A stretch of DNA of 64,000 nt from an uncultured Porphyromonadaceae bacterium. GTDB lineage: Bacteria > Bacteroidota > Bacteroidia > Bacteroidales > Muribaculaceae. Location of the stretch: NCBI GenBank assembly GCA_937892215.1, contig CALAVE010000065.1:1-64000 (forward strand), read 5' to 3'. A model generated the notes under the pieces. The model ran no database searches. It saw nothing but the letters and a program-made list of their open reading frames with translations, and was not told the DNA's origin. Within the stretch, counting starts at the first letter, position 1. Each line of letters opens with the position of its first letter. A program made the position numbers and the translations under genes. Below, in pieces: positions 17,929 through 26,581 of the stretch.

Positions 17929-17997
17929 GCCGAATCAGTGCAGCCGCGATTGCGAGAGGTTGATTTATTTGAAGCAATCTTATTCACTGACTTCGGC
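17929..17997 (-). promoter_or_regulatory. Candidate S4 autoregulatory leader before rpsD
   Basis: In the minus-strand transcript GCCGAAGTCAGTG (17997-17985) pairs with CACTGATTCGGC (17940-17929) over 12 bp with one bulged base. An inner GATTGC/GCAATC stem (17979-17974 with 17953-17948) sits inside. The fold ends 31 nt before the rpsD start. It has no T-run, so it is not a terminator. A role as an S4 target is inferred by analogy with S4 control of the alpha operon in E. coli. Confidence 0.6.
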
Positions 17998-18042
17998 CGC
18001 GTTAAGTTAATATTTACTTCTCTCTTCCGAATTTCAGGAACT

Positions 18043-18432
18043 TTATACTCTCCTTCTCTTCGGCGGACGACATCCATTGTGAGGAAGCGGCGTAACATCC
18101 ACTATCTCCACCACCTGGATTCCGGCACCGTGAATAGTGCGGATTGCCGATTCTCTACCGTTACCCGGACCCTTCACATAGGCCTTCACTTTCCTCAGAC
18201 CCAGGTCATAGGCAACCTTTGCGCAATCCTGAGCCGCCATCTGAGCTGCGTAAGGAGTGTTCTTCTTTGAACCCCTGAAGCCCATCTTGCCGGCTGAAGA
18301 CCACGAAATAACCTGTCCCTCGCCGTTGGCAAGGCACACAATAACATTGTTAAACGATGAGTGAACGTGGAGCTGACCCACGCCGTCAACCTTAACAACT
18401 CTCTTCTTAGCTGCGACTGTCTTTTTTGCCAT
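18043..18432 (-). CDS. rpsK: 30S ribosomal protein S11
   Basis: A 129-residue S11 with the family sequences VHSSFNNVIV, SSAGKMGFRGSKK and GPGNGRESAIR. It ends in the basic PPKRRRV tail. It lies 9 nt after rpsM and forms the platform of the 30S subunit near the mRNA exit. Confidence 0.98.
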   Translation of the reverse strand: MAKKTVAAKKRVVKVDGVGQLHVHSSFNNVIVCLANGEGQVISWSSAGKMGFRGSKKNTPYAAQMAAQDCAKVAYDLGLRKVKAYVKGPGNGRESAIRTIHGAGIQVVEIVDVTPLPHNGCRPPKRRRV

Positions 18433-18441
18433 AATTTAAAA

Positions 18442-18822
18442 TTATTTAGTAGCTTTCTTCTTATTTGCAACTGTCTTCTTGCGACCCTTACGAGTACGGG
18501 CATTGTTCTTCGTGCTCTGACCACGCACCGGCAAACCGTTGCGGTGACGGATACCACGATAGCATCCAATGTCCATAAGGCGCTTGATGTTCATCTGAAC
18601 CTCACTGCGCAGGTCTCCTTCAACTTTGTAATTCTCGCCGATCACCTCACGCACCTTCGCTGCTTCGGCATCGGTCCAATCCTTCACCTTCGTGTTCTCA
18701 TCCACGCCGGCCTTACTCAGGATCGTTGCGGCACTGCTGCGACCTATTCCGTATATGTAGGTCAGCGCTATCACACCGCGCTTGTTTTGGGGTAAATCTA
18801 CTCCGACAATTCGTACTGCCAT
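18442..18822 (-). CDS. rpsM: 30S ribosomal protein S13
   Basis: A 126-residue S13 with the opening RIVGVDLPQNKRGVIALTYIYG and the C-terminal GLPVRGQSTKNNARTRKG that reaches towards the P-site tRNA. It is located 33 nt after rpmJ. Confidence 0.98.
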   Translation of the reverse strand: MAVRIVGVDLPQNKRGVIALTYIYGIGRSSAATILSKAGVDENTKVKDWTDAEAAKVREVIGENYKVEGDLRSEVQMNIKRLMDIGCYRGIRHRNGLPVRGQSTKNNARTRKGRKKTVANKKKATK

Positions 18823-18855
18823 ATATAAACTAAATTTTTTGCAAAATTAATAAAA

Positions 18856-18972
18856 TTATCCTTGACGTAACTTAAATTTGGGATTTTTCTTGTTAATCAC
18901 GTACAAACGTCCCTTGCGACGTACTATCTTACATTCCGGGGTACGCTTCTTGATTGATGCTCTTACTTTCAT
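18856..18972 (-). CDS. rpmJ: 50S ribosomal protein L36, zinc-free type
   Basis: A 38-codon gene read directly from the sequence: it opens MKVRASIKKRTPECKIVRRK and ends FKLRQG. The usual zinc ligands (CxxC, a third Cys and a His) are reduced to the single Cys in PECK, so this is the zinc-independent form. It is placed between infA (14 nt) and rpsM (33 nt), the conserved alpha-operon position. Confidence 0.95.
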   Translation of the reverse strand: MKVRASIKKRTPECKIVRRKGRLYVINKKNPKFKLRQG

Positions 18973-18986
18973 ATTCTCGTCTTTTT

Positions 18987-19205
18987 TTATTTGTATCTAA
19001 AAGCAATTCTTCCTTTCGACAAATCGTAGGGGCTCATCTCCACCTTCACCTTGTCACCGGGCAATATCTTGATGTAATGCATTCGCATCTTACCTGATAT
19101 GTGAGCCGTGATCTCATGACCATTCTCCAGCTCCACCCGGAACATAGCGTTCGACAATGCCTCCACTATTGTTCCATCTTGCTCTATTGCAGCCTGTTTC
19201 GACAT
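18987..19205 (-). CDS. infA: Translation initiation factor IF-1
   Basis: A 72-residue OB-fold factor that binds the 30S A site. The IF-1 signature NAMFRVELENGHEITAHISG and the C-terminal KGRIAFRYK are present. It follows map by 59 nt. Confidence 0.98.
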   Translation of the reverse strand: MSKQAAIEQDGTIVEALSNAMFRVELENGHEITAHISGKMRMHYIKILPGDKVKVEMSPYDLSKGRIAFRYK

Positions 19206-19264
19206 AATAATAAATCTCTCTCTTTTTGTTCCTTTTTATCGGGACGGGTTAAACCTATTTTACT

Positions 19265-20050
19265 TCAGATAAATCTTTCGCCCAGAACCTCCTGAATGTA
19301 ATCAAACGACGACAGGATGTCAGCCTTACCGTTGTGGATAGCAACCGAATGTTCAAAGTGAGCCGCCGGCTTGCGGTCCCGAGTGCGAACGTTCCAGCCG
19401 CCTTCCTCCATAACCACATTCTTGCTGCCCATGTTTATCATCGGCTCTATTGCTATACACATACCGTTCTTAATCAGCGGACCCGTACCACGACGACCGT
19501 AATTCGGCACCTCGGGATCCTCATGCAATTTCTTGCCTACGCCATGACCCGTCAGTTCGCGCACCACACCGTAGCCGCGCTTCTCACAATACGTCTGCAC
19601 CGCGTTGCTGATATCGCCTATCCGGTTTCCCGGAACAGCAGCCTTTATACCCTCGTACAGCGATTCTTTCGTCGTGCGCAACAGCCGCTTCACTTCTTCG
19701 CTAACCTCGCCCACCATAAATGTGTAAGCCGAGTCGCCGTTGAAACCGCTCTTGGTCACAGCGCCACAGTCCACCGACACTATGTCACCCTCGCGGAGCA
19801 CATAACTGCCCGGAAAACCGTGTACCACAGTCTCGTTTACCGAGACACACAACGTTGCAGGGAAGCCATAGAGCCCCTTAAAGCCCGGAACACAGCCCTG
19901 AGAACGTATGTACTCCTCAGCCACCTCGTCCAGCTTGCGAGTAGTCTCCCCGGGCAGCACCCACTTGGCCACTTCGCCAAGCGTTCGTGCCACCACCAAG
20001 TTAGCCTCGCGCAGAAGCTCTATCTCTTCATCTGTCTTCAGATATATCAT
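19265..20050 (-). CDS. map: Methionine aminopeptidase, type I
   Basis: A 261-residue enzyme that removes the N-terminal Met from nascent proteins. Recognisable metal-site regions are VDCGAVTKSGFNGDSAYTF, ELTGHGVGKKLHEDP and AIEPMIN. It has no N-terminal zinc-finger extension. It lies between secY (55 nt) and infA, as in many non-proteobacterial spc operons. Confidence 0.97.
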   Translation of the reverse strand: MIYLKTDEEIELLREANLVVARTLGEVAKWVLPGETTRKLDEVAEEYIRSQGCVPGFKGLYGFPATLCVSVNETVVHGFPGSYVLREGDIVSVDCGAVTKSGFNGDSAYTFMVGEVSEEVKRLLRTTKESLYEGIKAAVPGNRIGDISNAVQTYCEKRGYGVVRELTGHGVGKKLHEDPEVPNYGRRGTGPLIKNGMCIAIEPMINMGSKNVVMEEGGWNVRTRDRKPAAHFEHSVAIHNGKADILSSFDYIQEVLGERFI

Positions 20051-20105
20051 CTTTTATTCAGTTCAGCCCTTAACAATTTATTCTTACTACGTCTTAATCT
20101 CTGCA

Positions 20106-21437
20106 TTAGAAATTGCGACCTTTCACCTTGCCGCCCTTCATCAGTGAATCATAGTGGTGCTCCATCAGCTTCGCCTCTATCTGCTGAAGCGTATCCAGAA
20201 CCACTCCCACAATAATCAGCAGCGATGTGCCACCAAAGAACTGGGCAAAATTCTGATTCACGCCAAAGTAGCGGGCAAAGGCCGGCAGAATTGCCACGAT
20301 TCCCAGGAATATTGAACCCGGCAACGTGATTCGGCTCATTATCGAATCCAGATACTCCGCTGTCTTCTTGCCTGGCTTGATACCGGGAATGAATCCGCTG
20401 TTCTTCTTCATCTGCTCGGCCATGTCGTTCGGACGCACAGTAATAGCCGTGTAGAAGTAAGTAAACGCAAGAATCAGCAAGAAATATACTGCATTGTACC
20501 AGAAACCGTTCATGTCACTGAACGTACGCGCCATCGTGCCCACAAAGCCATCCTGACTCGCACGGAAACCGGCAAGTGTGATGGGTATGAACATAAGCGC
20601 CTGCGCAAAGATGATAGGCATCACATTTGCAGCATTCACCTTCAGCGGTATGTACTGACGAGCACCACCATACTGCTTATTGCCCACAATACGCTTCGCG
20701 TACTGCACCGGCACCTTACGCGTTCCCTGTACCAGAAGAACAGCACCGGCAGTTACTGCAAACAGCAGGATAATCTCTATCAGGAACATCACAAGACCTC
20801 CTTGAGCGGTCGACAGACGAGACGTGAACTCCTGCATCAGAGCTCCCGGGAGGCGAGCCATGATACCAACCATGATGATGATTGATATTCCATTACCTAT
20901 ACCCTTGTCAGTCATCTTCTCACCCAGCCACATGATAAACATCGCGCCTGCTGTGAGAACCACCGTCAGGAAGAACATATTCCACACACCGAAACTCGTA
21001 GCTCCTCCGGCAGCTGCCACCTGGTAACGCAAGTTCACCAAGTATGCGGGAGCCTGAACCAAGAGGATAAGAACGGTCAGGTAACGTGTGTACTGGTTGA
21101 GCTTCATACGCCCACTCTCGCCTTCGCGCTGCATCTTCTGGAACTGCGGCAATATCATGCCGAGCAATTGTATCACAATCGATGCAGTAATGTAGGGCAT
21201 AATTCCCAACGCAAATATTGAAGCCTGAGAGAAAGCACCTCCCGAGAACATATCCAGCAGCTGCATAAGGCCACTGTCTGTGAAGCGGCGAAGCGCATCC
21301 AAGTCTGCCGGATTAATTCCGGGCAGCACCACATGGCAACCGAACCTGTATATCAATATAAACAGGAAGGTTATCGTGAGGCGTTTCCTCAGATCCTCAA
21401 TCTTCCAAATATTCTTGATTGTCTCAATTAATCTCAT
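20106..21437 (-). CDS. secY: Preprotein translocase subunit SecY
   Basis: A 443-residue, ten-segment channel of the Sec translocon. GINPADLDALRRF forms the plug-side loop and SGGAFSQASIFALGIMPYI is the family signature. The cytoplasmic C5 region PNDMAEQMKKNSGFIPGIKPG is present. It lies 6 nt after rplO. Confidence 0.98.
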   Translation of the reverse strand: MRLIETIKNIWKIEDLRKRLTITFLFILIYRFGCHVVLPGINPADLDALRRFTDSGLMQLLDMFSGGAFSQASIFALGIMPYITASIVIQLLGMILPQFQKMQREGESGRMKLNQYTRYLTVLILLVQAPAYLVNLRYQVAAAGGATSFGVWNMFFLTVVLTAGAMFIMWLGEKMTDKGIGNGISIIIMVGIMARLPGALMQEFTSRLSTAQGGLVMFLIEIILLFAVTAGAVLLVQGTRKVPVQYAKRIVGNKQYGGARQYIPLKVNAANVMPIIFAQALMFIPITLAGFRASQDGFVGTMARTFSDMNGFWYNAVYFLLILAFTYFYTAITVRPNDMAEQMKKNSGFIPGIKPGKKTAEYLDSIMSRITLPGSIFLGIVAILPAFARYFGVNQNFAQFFGGTSLLIIVGVVLDTLQQIEAKLMEHHYDSLMKGGKVKGRNF

Positions 21438-21443
21438 TGGTCT

Positions 21444-21890
21444 TTATACTTTTTTTATTGAACCTCCTGCCTGAGTAATCAGCTCCTCTGCCTTCTTCGA
21501 GAATGCGTGAGCCTCTACTTCCAGCTTCTTGCTCAAGGTGCCGTCGCCCAGGACCTTCACAAGCTGACGCTTGCGCAGATACCCGGCCTGTACCAGGTCT
21601 GCAATAGTTATCACCTCAAGACCCTTATTCTCTGCAAGCTCCTCAAGCAGCGACACGTTGATTGCCTTGTACTCCACGCGGTTGAAATTCTTGAAACCGC
21701 CCTTCGGAACTCGGCGCTGCAACGGCATCTGACCGCCTTCAAAGCCCACTTTCTTACTGTAACCGGAACGGGATTTGGCTCCCTTATGACCACGGGTCGA
21801 TGTACCGCCCTTGCCCGAACCCGGACCGCGACCGATACGACGTTTCTGCTTGTTGGAACCAACTGCTGGCTGTAAATTACTTAATTCCAT
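21444..21890 (-). CDS. rplO: 50S ribosomal protein L15
   Basis: A 148-residue L15 with the glycine/basic N-terminal extension (RRIGRGPGSGKGGTSTRGHK) that enters the large-subunit rRNA core and a globular C-terminal half. It lies 13 nt after rpmD. Confidence 0.98.
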   Translation of the reverse strand: MELSNLQPAVGSNKQKRRIGRGPGSGKGGTSTRGHKGAKSRSGYSKKVGFEGGQMPLQRRVPKGGFKNFNRVEYKAINVSLLEELAENKGLEVITIADLVQAGYLRKRQLVKVLGDGTLSKKLEVEAHAFSKKAEELITQAGGSIKKV

Positions 21891-21903
21891 ATTATCTCCT
21901 TCC

Positions 21904-22086
21904 TTATTTTGCCTCGCGCACCTCTACAAGGTGACGAACTACGTTTACCATTCCAAGAATTTGAGGAGTTGCCTCTTTCTCAACTTCATGATTCAATTTT
22001 CTCAGACCCAGCGCGTCAAGGGTCCTCTTCTGTTTAGCCGGACGATTAATACGGCTCTTAACCTGTTTGATTATTATCTTTGCCAT
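21904..22086 (-). CDS. rpmD: 50S ribosomal protein L30
   Basis: A 60-residue L30 (MAKIIIKQVKSRI...) using the ATG at 22086. An upstream in-frame TTG at 22092 would add two residues but has no support. Family landmarks are LDALGLRKLNHEV and GMVNVVRHLVEV. Confidence 0.96.
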   Translation of the reverse strand: MAKIIIKQVKSRINRPAKQKRTLDALGLRKLNHEVEKEATPQILGMVNVVRHLVEVREAK

Positions 22087-22102
22087 AGTCAAGTACCTTT
22101 AT

Positions 22103-22621
22103 TTATCCTTTAAACACTTTCTCCACACTTATGCCGCGATAGTGAGCCACCATCTGAGGACTGCGCATCTCATCCAGAGCTGCGATTGTAGCCTTCACTA
22201 GGTTGTGAGGATTCGACGAACCCTTCGACTTACATATCACGTCCGTGATTCCTACACTCTCCAGAACGGCACGCATAGCACCTCCGGCCTTCACTCCAGT
22301 ACCCGGAGTAGCCGGCTTCATATACACGCGTGAACCGCCAAACTTAGCCTCCTGCTCGTGAGGAATCGTACCATTGTGTACCGGAACCTTAATAAGGTTC
22401 TTCTTGGCCGACTCCACTCCCTTGGCTATTGCCGTAGTAACCTCGTTAGCTTTTCCCAAACCATAACCAATGATTCCCTTTCCGTCTCCAACAACTACTA
22501 TTGCGGCAAACGTGAAAGTACGACCTCCCTTGGTCACCTTGGTCGTGCGGTTTATTGCTACCAAGCGATCCTGTAACTCTATGTCGCTTGTGGTCTTTAC
22601 TCTGTTATTCTTCTTAACCAT
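22103..22621 (-). CDS. rpsE: 30S ribosomal protein S5
   Basis: A 172-residue S5 with the N-terminal double-stranded-RNA-binding fold (VGDGKGIIGYGLGKANEV) and the C-terminal domain (TGVKAGGAMRAVLESVGITD). It helps decoding fidelity and mRNA helicase activity at the entry site. It lies 6 nt after rplR. Confidence 0.98.
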   Translation of the reverse strand: MVKKNNRVKTTSDIELQDRLVAINRTTKVTKGGRTFTFAAIVVVGDGKGIIGYGLGKANEVTTAIAKGVESAKKNLIKVPVHNGTIPHEQEAKFGGSRVYMKPATPGTGVKAGGAMRAVLESVGITDVICKSKGSSNPHNLVKATIAALDEMRSPQMVAHYRGISVEKVFKG

Positions 22622-22627
22622 ATTCGC

Positions 22628-22969
22628 TTAAAATTTAAGACCGCCCTTGCGAGCTCCATCGGCCAGTGATTTAACTCTTCCATGGAACAGGAAACCGTTA
22701 CGGTCAAACACCACGGTCTCTATCCCCGCCTCTTTTGCCTTTGCGGCTACAAGCTCGCCCACCTTAGCGGCGATTTCACTCTTTGTTCCATCTGTTATGC
22801 CCTTGCTCGATGCTGACACCAACGTATGGCCGGCAACATCATCTATCAACTGAGCATATATCTGCTTATTGCTGCGGAACACACACAAGCGCGGACGCTC
22901 CACCGTACCGCTTATGCGGCCACGGATACGCCTCTTAATCTTATTTCGTCTTTCAATTTTAGATACCAT
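22628..22969 (-). CDS. rplR: 50S ribosomal protein L18
   Basis: A 113-residue 5S rRNA-binding protein. RPRLCVFRSNKQIYAQLIDD and the C-terminal FDRNGFLFHGRVKSLADGAR are characteristic. It lies 15 nt after rplF. Confidence 0.98.
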   Translation of the reverse strand: MVSKIERRNKIKRRIRGRISGTVERPRLCVFRSNKQIYAQLIDDVAGHTLVSASSKGITDGTKSEIAAKVGELVAAKAKEAGIETVVFDRNGFLFHGRVKSLADGARKGGLKF

Positions 22970-22984
22970 ATCTTTTCCTTTCTA

Positions 22985-23542
22985 TTACTTGGCTGCAGCC
23001 GATTTTCCTGACTTACGACGAATAACCTCGCCAACAAACTTAACTCCCTTGCCCTTATATGGCTCAGGCTTACGGAACGAACGAATCTTTGCGCATATCT
23101 GACCCAGAAGCTGCTTGTCAGCACTCTCCAGAGTGATAAGCGGATTCTTGTTACGCTCAGTCTTCGCCTCAACTGTAACCTCAGGCGGCATCTTCATGTA
23201 TATCACGTGGGAATAGCCCAGAGCAAGCTCCAACACATCCTTGCCCTTATTAGTGGCACGATATCCCACACCCACTATCTCAAGTTCCTTCTTGAATCCG
23301 GTGCTCACACCCACCACCATGTTGTGGATCAAAGCACGGTACAGACCATGCTGAGCACGGCTCTCGCGCTCATCGTCATGGCGGCTAACCTTAATCTCGT
23401 TGCCCTCAACCTCTACCTTCAGGCTCGGATTCAACGTCTGCTTCAGCTCACCCTTCGGACCCTTAACGGTTATCACATTGTCCTCTATCTTAACGTCCAC
23501 GCCCTGAGGTATCTCGATCGGCAATTTTCCTATTCTTGACAT
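22985..23542 (-). CDS. rplF: 50S ribosomal protein L6
   Basis: A 185-residue L6 with two related domains, opening MSRIGKLPIEIPQGV and ending with the PEPYKGKGVKF motif and a basic tail. It lies near the factor-binding site of the large subunit. It lies 16 nt after rpsH. Confidence 0.98.
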   Translation of the reverse strand: MSRIGKLPIEIPQGVDVKIEDNVITVKGPKGELKQTLNPSLKVEVEGNEIKVSRHDDERESRAQHGLYRALIHNMVVGVSTGFKKELEIVGVGYRATNKGKDVLELALGYSHVIYMKMPPEVTVEAKTERNKNPLITLESADKQLLGQICAKIRSFRKPEPYKGKGVKFVGEVIRRKSGKSAAAK

Positions 23543-23558
23543 AATCTTTCCTCCTCTT

Positions 23559-23954
23559 TTAATAAACGTAACACAATACTTCGCCTCCTATCTTCTGCTC
23601 TGCGGCCGCCTTATTGGTCATAATGCCCTTAGAAGTCGACAGGATTGCGATTCCCAAACCGTTAAGAACGCGAGGCATGTCCTTGTAGCCTGCATACTGA
23701 CGCAGACCCGGACGCGACACGCGGGTCAGACACTTGATAGCGCTCACGTTGTCCACACTATCATACTTCAGAGCTATCTTAATAGTTCCGCTCGGGTTGC
23801 CCTCCACGAACTTGTAATTAAGTATATAACCCTGCTCAAAGAGAATCTTCGTGATCTCTTGTTTCATTTTCGAAGAAGGGATTTCAACGACACGGTGACC
23901 GGCCTTGATCGCATTCCTCAATCTTGTTAAATAATCTGCAATTGGATCAGTCAT
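23559..23954 (-). CDS. rpsH: 30S ribosomal protein S8
   Basis: A 131-residue primary 16S rRNA binder, opening MTDPIADYLTRLRNA, with the C-terminal ILSTSKGIMTNKAA typical of S8. It is separated from rpsN by 136 nt, unusual for this operon. S8 represses spc-operon translation in E. coli; a similar control here is inferred from the gap and its possible fold. Confidence 0.98.
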   Translation of the reverse strand: MTDPIADYLTRLRNAIKAGHRVVEIPSSKMKQEITKILFEQGYILNYKFVEGNPSGTIKIALKYDSVDNVSAIKCLTRVSRPGLRQYAGYKDMPRVLNGLGIAILSTSKGIMTNKAAAEQKIGGEVLCYVY

Positions 23955-23976
23955 TATTTTTCTTTCTTTAAATTGA

Positions 23977-24037
23977 TTCAGACGTTTATATCATCAGTCT
24001 TTTCTCTACAGAACATTTCCGACTCTATGCGTCCAAA
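23977..24037 (-). promoter_or_regulatory. Candidate S8 autoregulatory leader before rpsH
   Basis: In the minus-strand transcript TTTGGACG (24037-24030) can pair with CGTCTGAA (23984-23977) over 8 bp including two G-U pairs. An inner AGTC/GACT stem (24024-24021 with 23999-23996) is enclosed. The structure is modest but fills most of the 136-nt gap before rpsH. Confidence 0.35.
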
Positions 24038-24090
24038 CAATATTTAATTCTTCTTTCTGTTAATTTATCTCTGTTTTCTCGCAACTCGGA

Positions 24091-24360
24091 TTACCAACTC
24101 GCCTTCTTCACTCCCGGTATCAGACCCTGAGAGGCCATCTCACGGAAATCAATACGAGATATACCGAACTGACGCATATAACCCTTTGGGCGACCCGACA
24201 TCTTGCAACGGTTGTGCAGACGAACCGGAGACGCATTGTGCGGAAGCAGCTGCAGGGCCTCATAGTCACCTGCCTTCTTCAGCTCAGCACGCTTTGCTGC
24301 ATACTTTGCCACCAGACGCGCCCTCTTCACCTCACGGGCTTTCATCGATTCTTTTGCCAT
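24091..24360 (-). CDS. rpsN: 30S ribosomal protein S14, zinc-free long form
   Basis: An 89-residue S14 lacking the CxxC...CxxC zinc ribbon of the short form. CKMSGRPKGYMRQFGISRI and the C-terminal GLIPGVKKASW are diagnostic. It follows rplE by 14 nt. Confidence 0.98.
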   Translation of the reverse strand: MAKESMKAREVKRARLVAKYAAKRAELKKAGDYEALQLLPHNASPVRLHNRCKMSGRPKGYMRQFGISRIDFREMASQGLIPGVKKASW

Positions 24361-24374
24361 ATCACTTCTCCTGT

Positions 24375-24926
24375 TTAATTGTTATCAGTCTTGAACGGCA
24401 GGCCAAAGCCCTTAAGCAGAGCATAACCCTCCTCATCGGTCTTCGCGGTCGTAACGAACGTAATGTTCATTCCCGTCATCTTTGTAACACTGTCAATATT
24501 AATCTCCGGGAATATAATCTGCTCGGTAACGCCCACAGAATAGTTGCCACGGCCGTCAAGCTTGCCGTTAATTCCCTTGAAGTCACGAATTCGGGGCAAC
24601 GCTATCCTTACAAAGCGCTCCAGGAACTCATACATGCGCTCACGACGCAATGTCACGCGAACACCAACAGGCATCTTCTTACGAACCTTGAAGTTCGCAA
24701 TATCCTTGCGAGACAACGTCTGAACAGCCTTCTGGCCCGTAATTGCCGTAAGCTCAGCTATCGCTGTCTCTATTATCTTCTTGTCCTGTGTAGCATCGCC
24801 CAGACCCTCGTTAAGAACTATCTTAGTCAGGCGCGGTATCTGCATCGGCGAAGTGTAGTTGAACTGCTTCATCAATGCCGGAGCAATCTGCTCATCATAC
24901 TGTTTCTTAAGTGTTGTTGCTGCCAT
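24375..24926 (-). CDS. rplE: 50S ribosomal protein L5
   Basis: A 183-residue 5S rRNA-binding protein of the central protuberance. The sequences IVLNEGLGDATQDKK and LRRERMYEFLERF...ALPRIRDF are typical. Its start overlaps the rplX stop by one base. Confidence 0.98.
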   Translation of the reverse strand: MAATTLKKQYDEQIAPALMKQFNYTSPMQIPRLTKIVLNEGLGDATQDKKIIETAIAELTAITGQKAVQTLSRKDIANFKVRKKMPVGVRVTLRRERMYEFLERFVRIALPRIRDFKGINGKLDGRGNYSVGVTEQIIFPEINIDSVTKMTGMNITFVTTAKTDEEGYALLKGFGLPFKTDNN

Positions 24927-25255
24927 TACTTAATCTCCTCTCCTGATTTTTTAGAATAACGTACGGTCTTTCCATTCTCATCCTTGCGGCGGCCTATGCG
25001 GGTCGGCTTAGCTTCCTTTCCACTCTTCGGATCCACCAGGTTCAAGTTCGACAAATGTATCGGAGCCTCCACCTCTATAATGCCTCCCTGAGGATTCTTA
25101 GCATTCGGCTTCGTGCTCTTCTTCACCTTGTTGACACCCTCCACTACTGCACGGTACTTGCTTACTTCTACCTTCAGCACACGACCGGTCTTACCCTTGT
25201 CGTCACCACTCAGCACATAGACGATATCACCTTTCTTTATGTGTAACTTAGTCAT
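24926..25255 (-). CDS. rplX: 50S ribosomal protein L24
   Basis: A 109-residue assembly-initiator protein with an N-terminal KOW motif (KKGDIVYVLSGDDKGKTGRV). It shares one base with rplE and lies 19 nt after rplN. Confidence 0.98.
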   Translation of the reverse strand: MTKLHIKKGDIVYVLSGDDKGKTGRVLKVEVSKYRAVVEGVNKVKKSTKPNAKNPQGGIIEVEAPIHLSNLNLVDPKSGKEAKPTRIGRRKDENGKTVRYSKKSGEEIK

Positions 25256-25274
25256 TTCTGAATCTTTTAATTTG

Positions 25275-25640
25275 TTATAGTACTTCTGGTGCTAACGACA
25301 CAATCTTCATGTTTGTCGCACGCAACTCGCGAGCAACAGGACCGAAAATACGTGTCCCACGCAACTCTCCTGTGTTGGTCAGCAACACACACGCATTGTC
25401 GTCGAAACGAATGTATGACCCGTCCTGACGGCGAATCTCCTTCTTCGTCCTTACAACAACCGCACGCGATACTGTGCCCTTCTTCACATCCGATGACGGA
25501 ATCGCATTCTTCACCGTAACAACTATCACGTCGCCAACCGATGCATAACGACGACCCGTACCGCCCAGAACACGGATGCATAACACCTCGCGTGCTCCAC
25601 TGTTATCGGCCACTGTCAGTCTACTTTCTGTCTGTATCAT
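25275..25640 (-). CDS. rplN: 50S ribosomal protein L14
   Basis: A 121-residue L14 (MIQTESRLTVADNSGAREV) with the RAVVVRTKKEIRRQDGSYI core. It forms an intersubunit bridge. It lies 2 nt after rpsQ. Confidence 0.98.
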   Translation of the reverse strand: MIQTESRLTVADNSGAREVLCIRVLGGTGRRYASVGDVIVVTVKNAIPSSDVKKGTVSRAVVVRTKKEIRRQDGSYIRFDDNACVLLTNTGELRGTRIFGPVARELRATNMKIVSLAPEVL

Positions 25641-25642
25641 AA

Positions 25643-25900
25643 TTACTTAGCCTTTTCGATGATTTCTACTAATCTCCATCTCTTTGTCTTACTCAAAGGA
25701 CGGGTCTCCATCAAGCGGACGGTATCGCCCACATTGCACTCGTTCTTCTCGTCATGAGCATGGTACTTCTTCGTCTTGTTCACGAACTTACCATATATGG
25801 GGTGCTTCTCCTTCCACTTCACCATTACAGTGATCGTCTTGTCAGATTTGTTGCTCGAAACAACCCCAATCCTCTCTTTTCTTAAATTTCTTTCTTCCAT
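25643..25900 (-). CDS. rpsQ: 30S ribosomal protein S17
   Basis: An 85-residue OB-fold protein with the motif GVVSSNKSDKTITV and ETRPLSKTKRWRLVEI. It lies 13 nt after rpmC. Confidence 0.98.
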   Translation of the reverse strand: MEERNLRKERIGVVSSNKSDKTITVMVKWKEKHPIYGKFVNKTKKYHAHDEKNECNVGDTVRLMETRPLSKTKRWRLVEIIEKAK

Positions 25901-25913
25901 TTCTCAATCGGGA

Positions 25914-26111
25914 TTACTTAATGTTTAATTCGCGGGCACGAATCTCTGTCTTGATTCGAGCTATCTCCTTGCGGTCACGGGTTATCTTCGCGGGATTGTC
26001 AAGGGGCGAAATTGAATGCTGAATCTTCTCCTGAACATACTCCTTCTCAGCCACCTCTAAGCGCTCACGAAGTTCCTTGTCGCTCAGTTCTCTTAATTCT
26101 TCTTTTTTCAT
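25914..26111 (-). CDS. rpmC: 50S ribosomal protein L29
   Basis: A 65-residue two-helix L29. I take the ATG at 26111 because a good AGGAG-like site (GAAAGGAGAAAGCA) stands right before it. A longer frame starting at 26132 would add MLRKEKA and run up to the rplP stop. The C-terminal half (NPAKITRDRKEIARIKTEIR) is the family signature. Confidence 0.96.
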   Translation of the reverse strand: MKKEELRELSDKELRERLEVAEKEYVQEKIQHSISPLDNPAKITRDRKEIARIKTEIRARELNIK

Positions 26112-26132
26112 TGCTTTCTCCTTTCTTAACAA

Positions 26133-26567
26133 TTACACGTTCTGACTCGGATCATAGTCGCGACGGATAAGGAACTTTGTCTTCACCGGCAACTTCTGAG
26201 CTGCAAGACGCAAAGCCTCCTTCGCAATCTCAAAACTCACACCATCCACTTCTATCAATACTCGGCCTGGGAATACAGGGGCAACATATCCTGCCACATC
26301 TCCTTTTCCCTTACCCATACGCACGTCGGCCGGCTTACGGGTAATTGGCTTGTCAGGGAATATCCTTATCCAGATGTTTCCTTCACGCTGCATGTAACGT
26401 GTCACCGCAACACGCGCTGCCTCTATCTGCTGAGCAGTTATCCACTTTGCCTCAAGCGTCTTGATGCCGAATGAGCCAAAAGCCAACTGGTTACCGCGCT
26501 TCGAATACTTGCGAACACGGCCGTCAGACGGGCGACGATATCTTAATCTTCTTGGTTGTTGTAACAT
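26133..26567 (-). CDS. rplP: 50S ribosomal protein L16
   Basis: A 144-residue L16 located near the A-site tRNA elbow. WITAQQIEAARVAVTRYMQR and RMGKGKGDVAGYVAPV are the family motifs. It lies 14 nt after rpsC. Confidence 0.98.
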   Translation of the reverse strand: MLQQPRRLRYRRPSDGRVRKYSKRGNQLAFGSFGIKTLEAKWITAQQIEAARVAVTRYMQREGNIWIRIFPDKPITRKPADVRMGKGKGDVAGYVAPVFPGRVLIEVDGVSFEIAKEALRLAAQKLPVKTKFLIRRDYDPSQNV

Positions 26568-26581
26568 TTTCTCTCAGTTTT

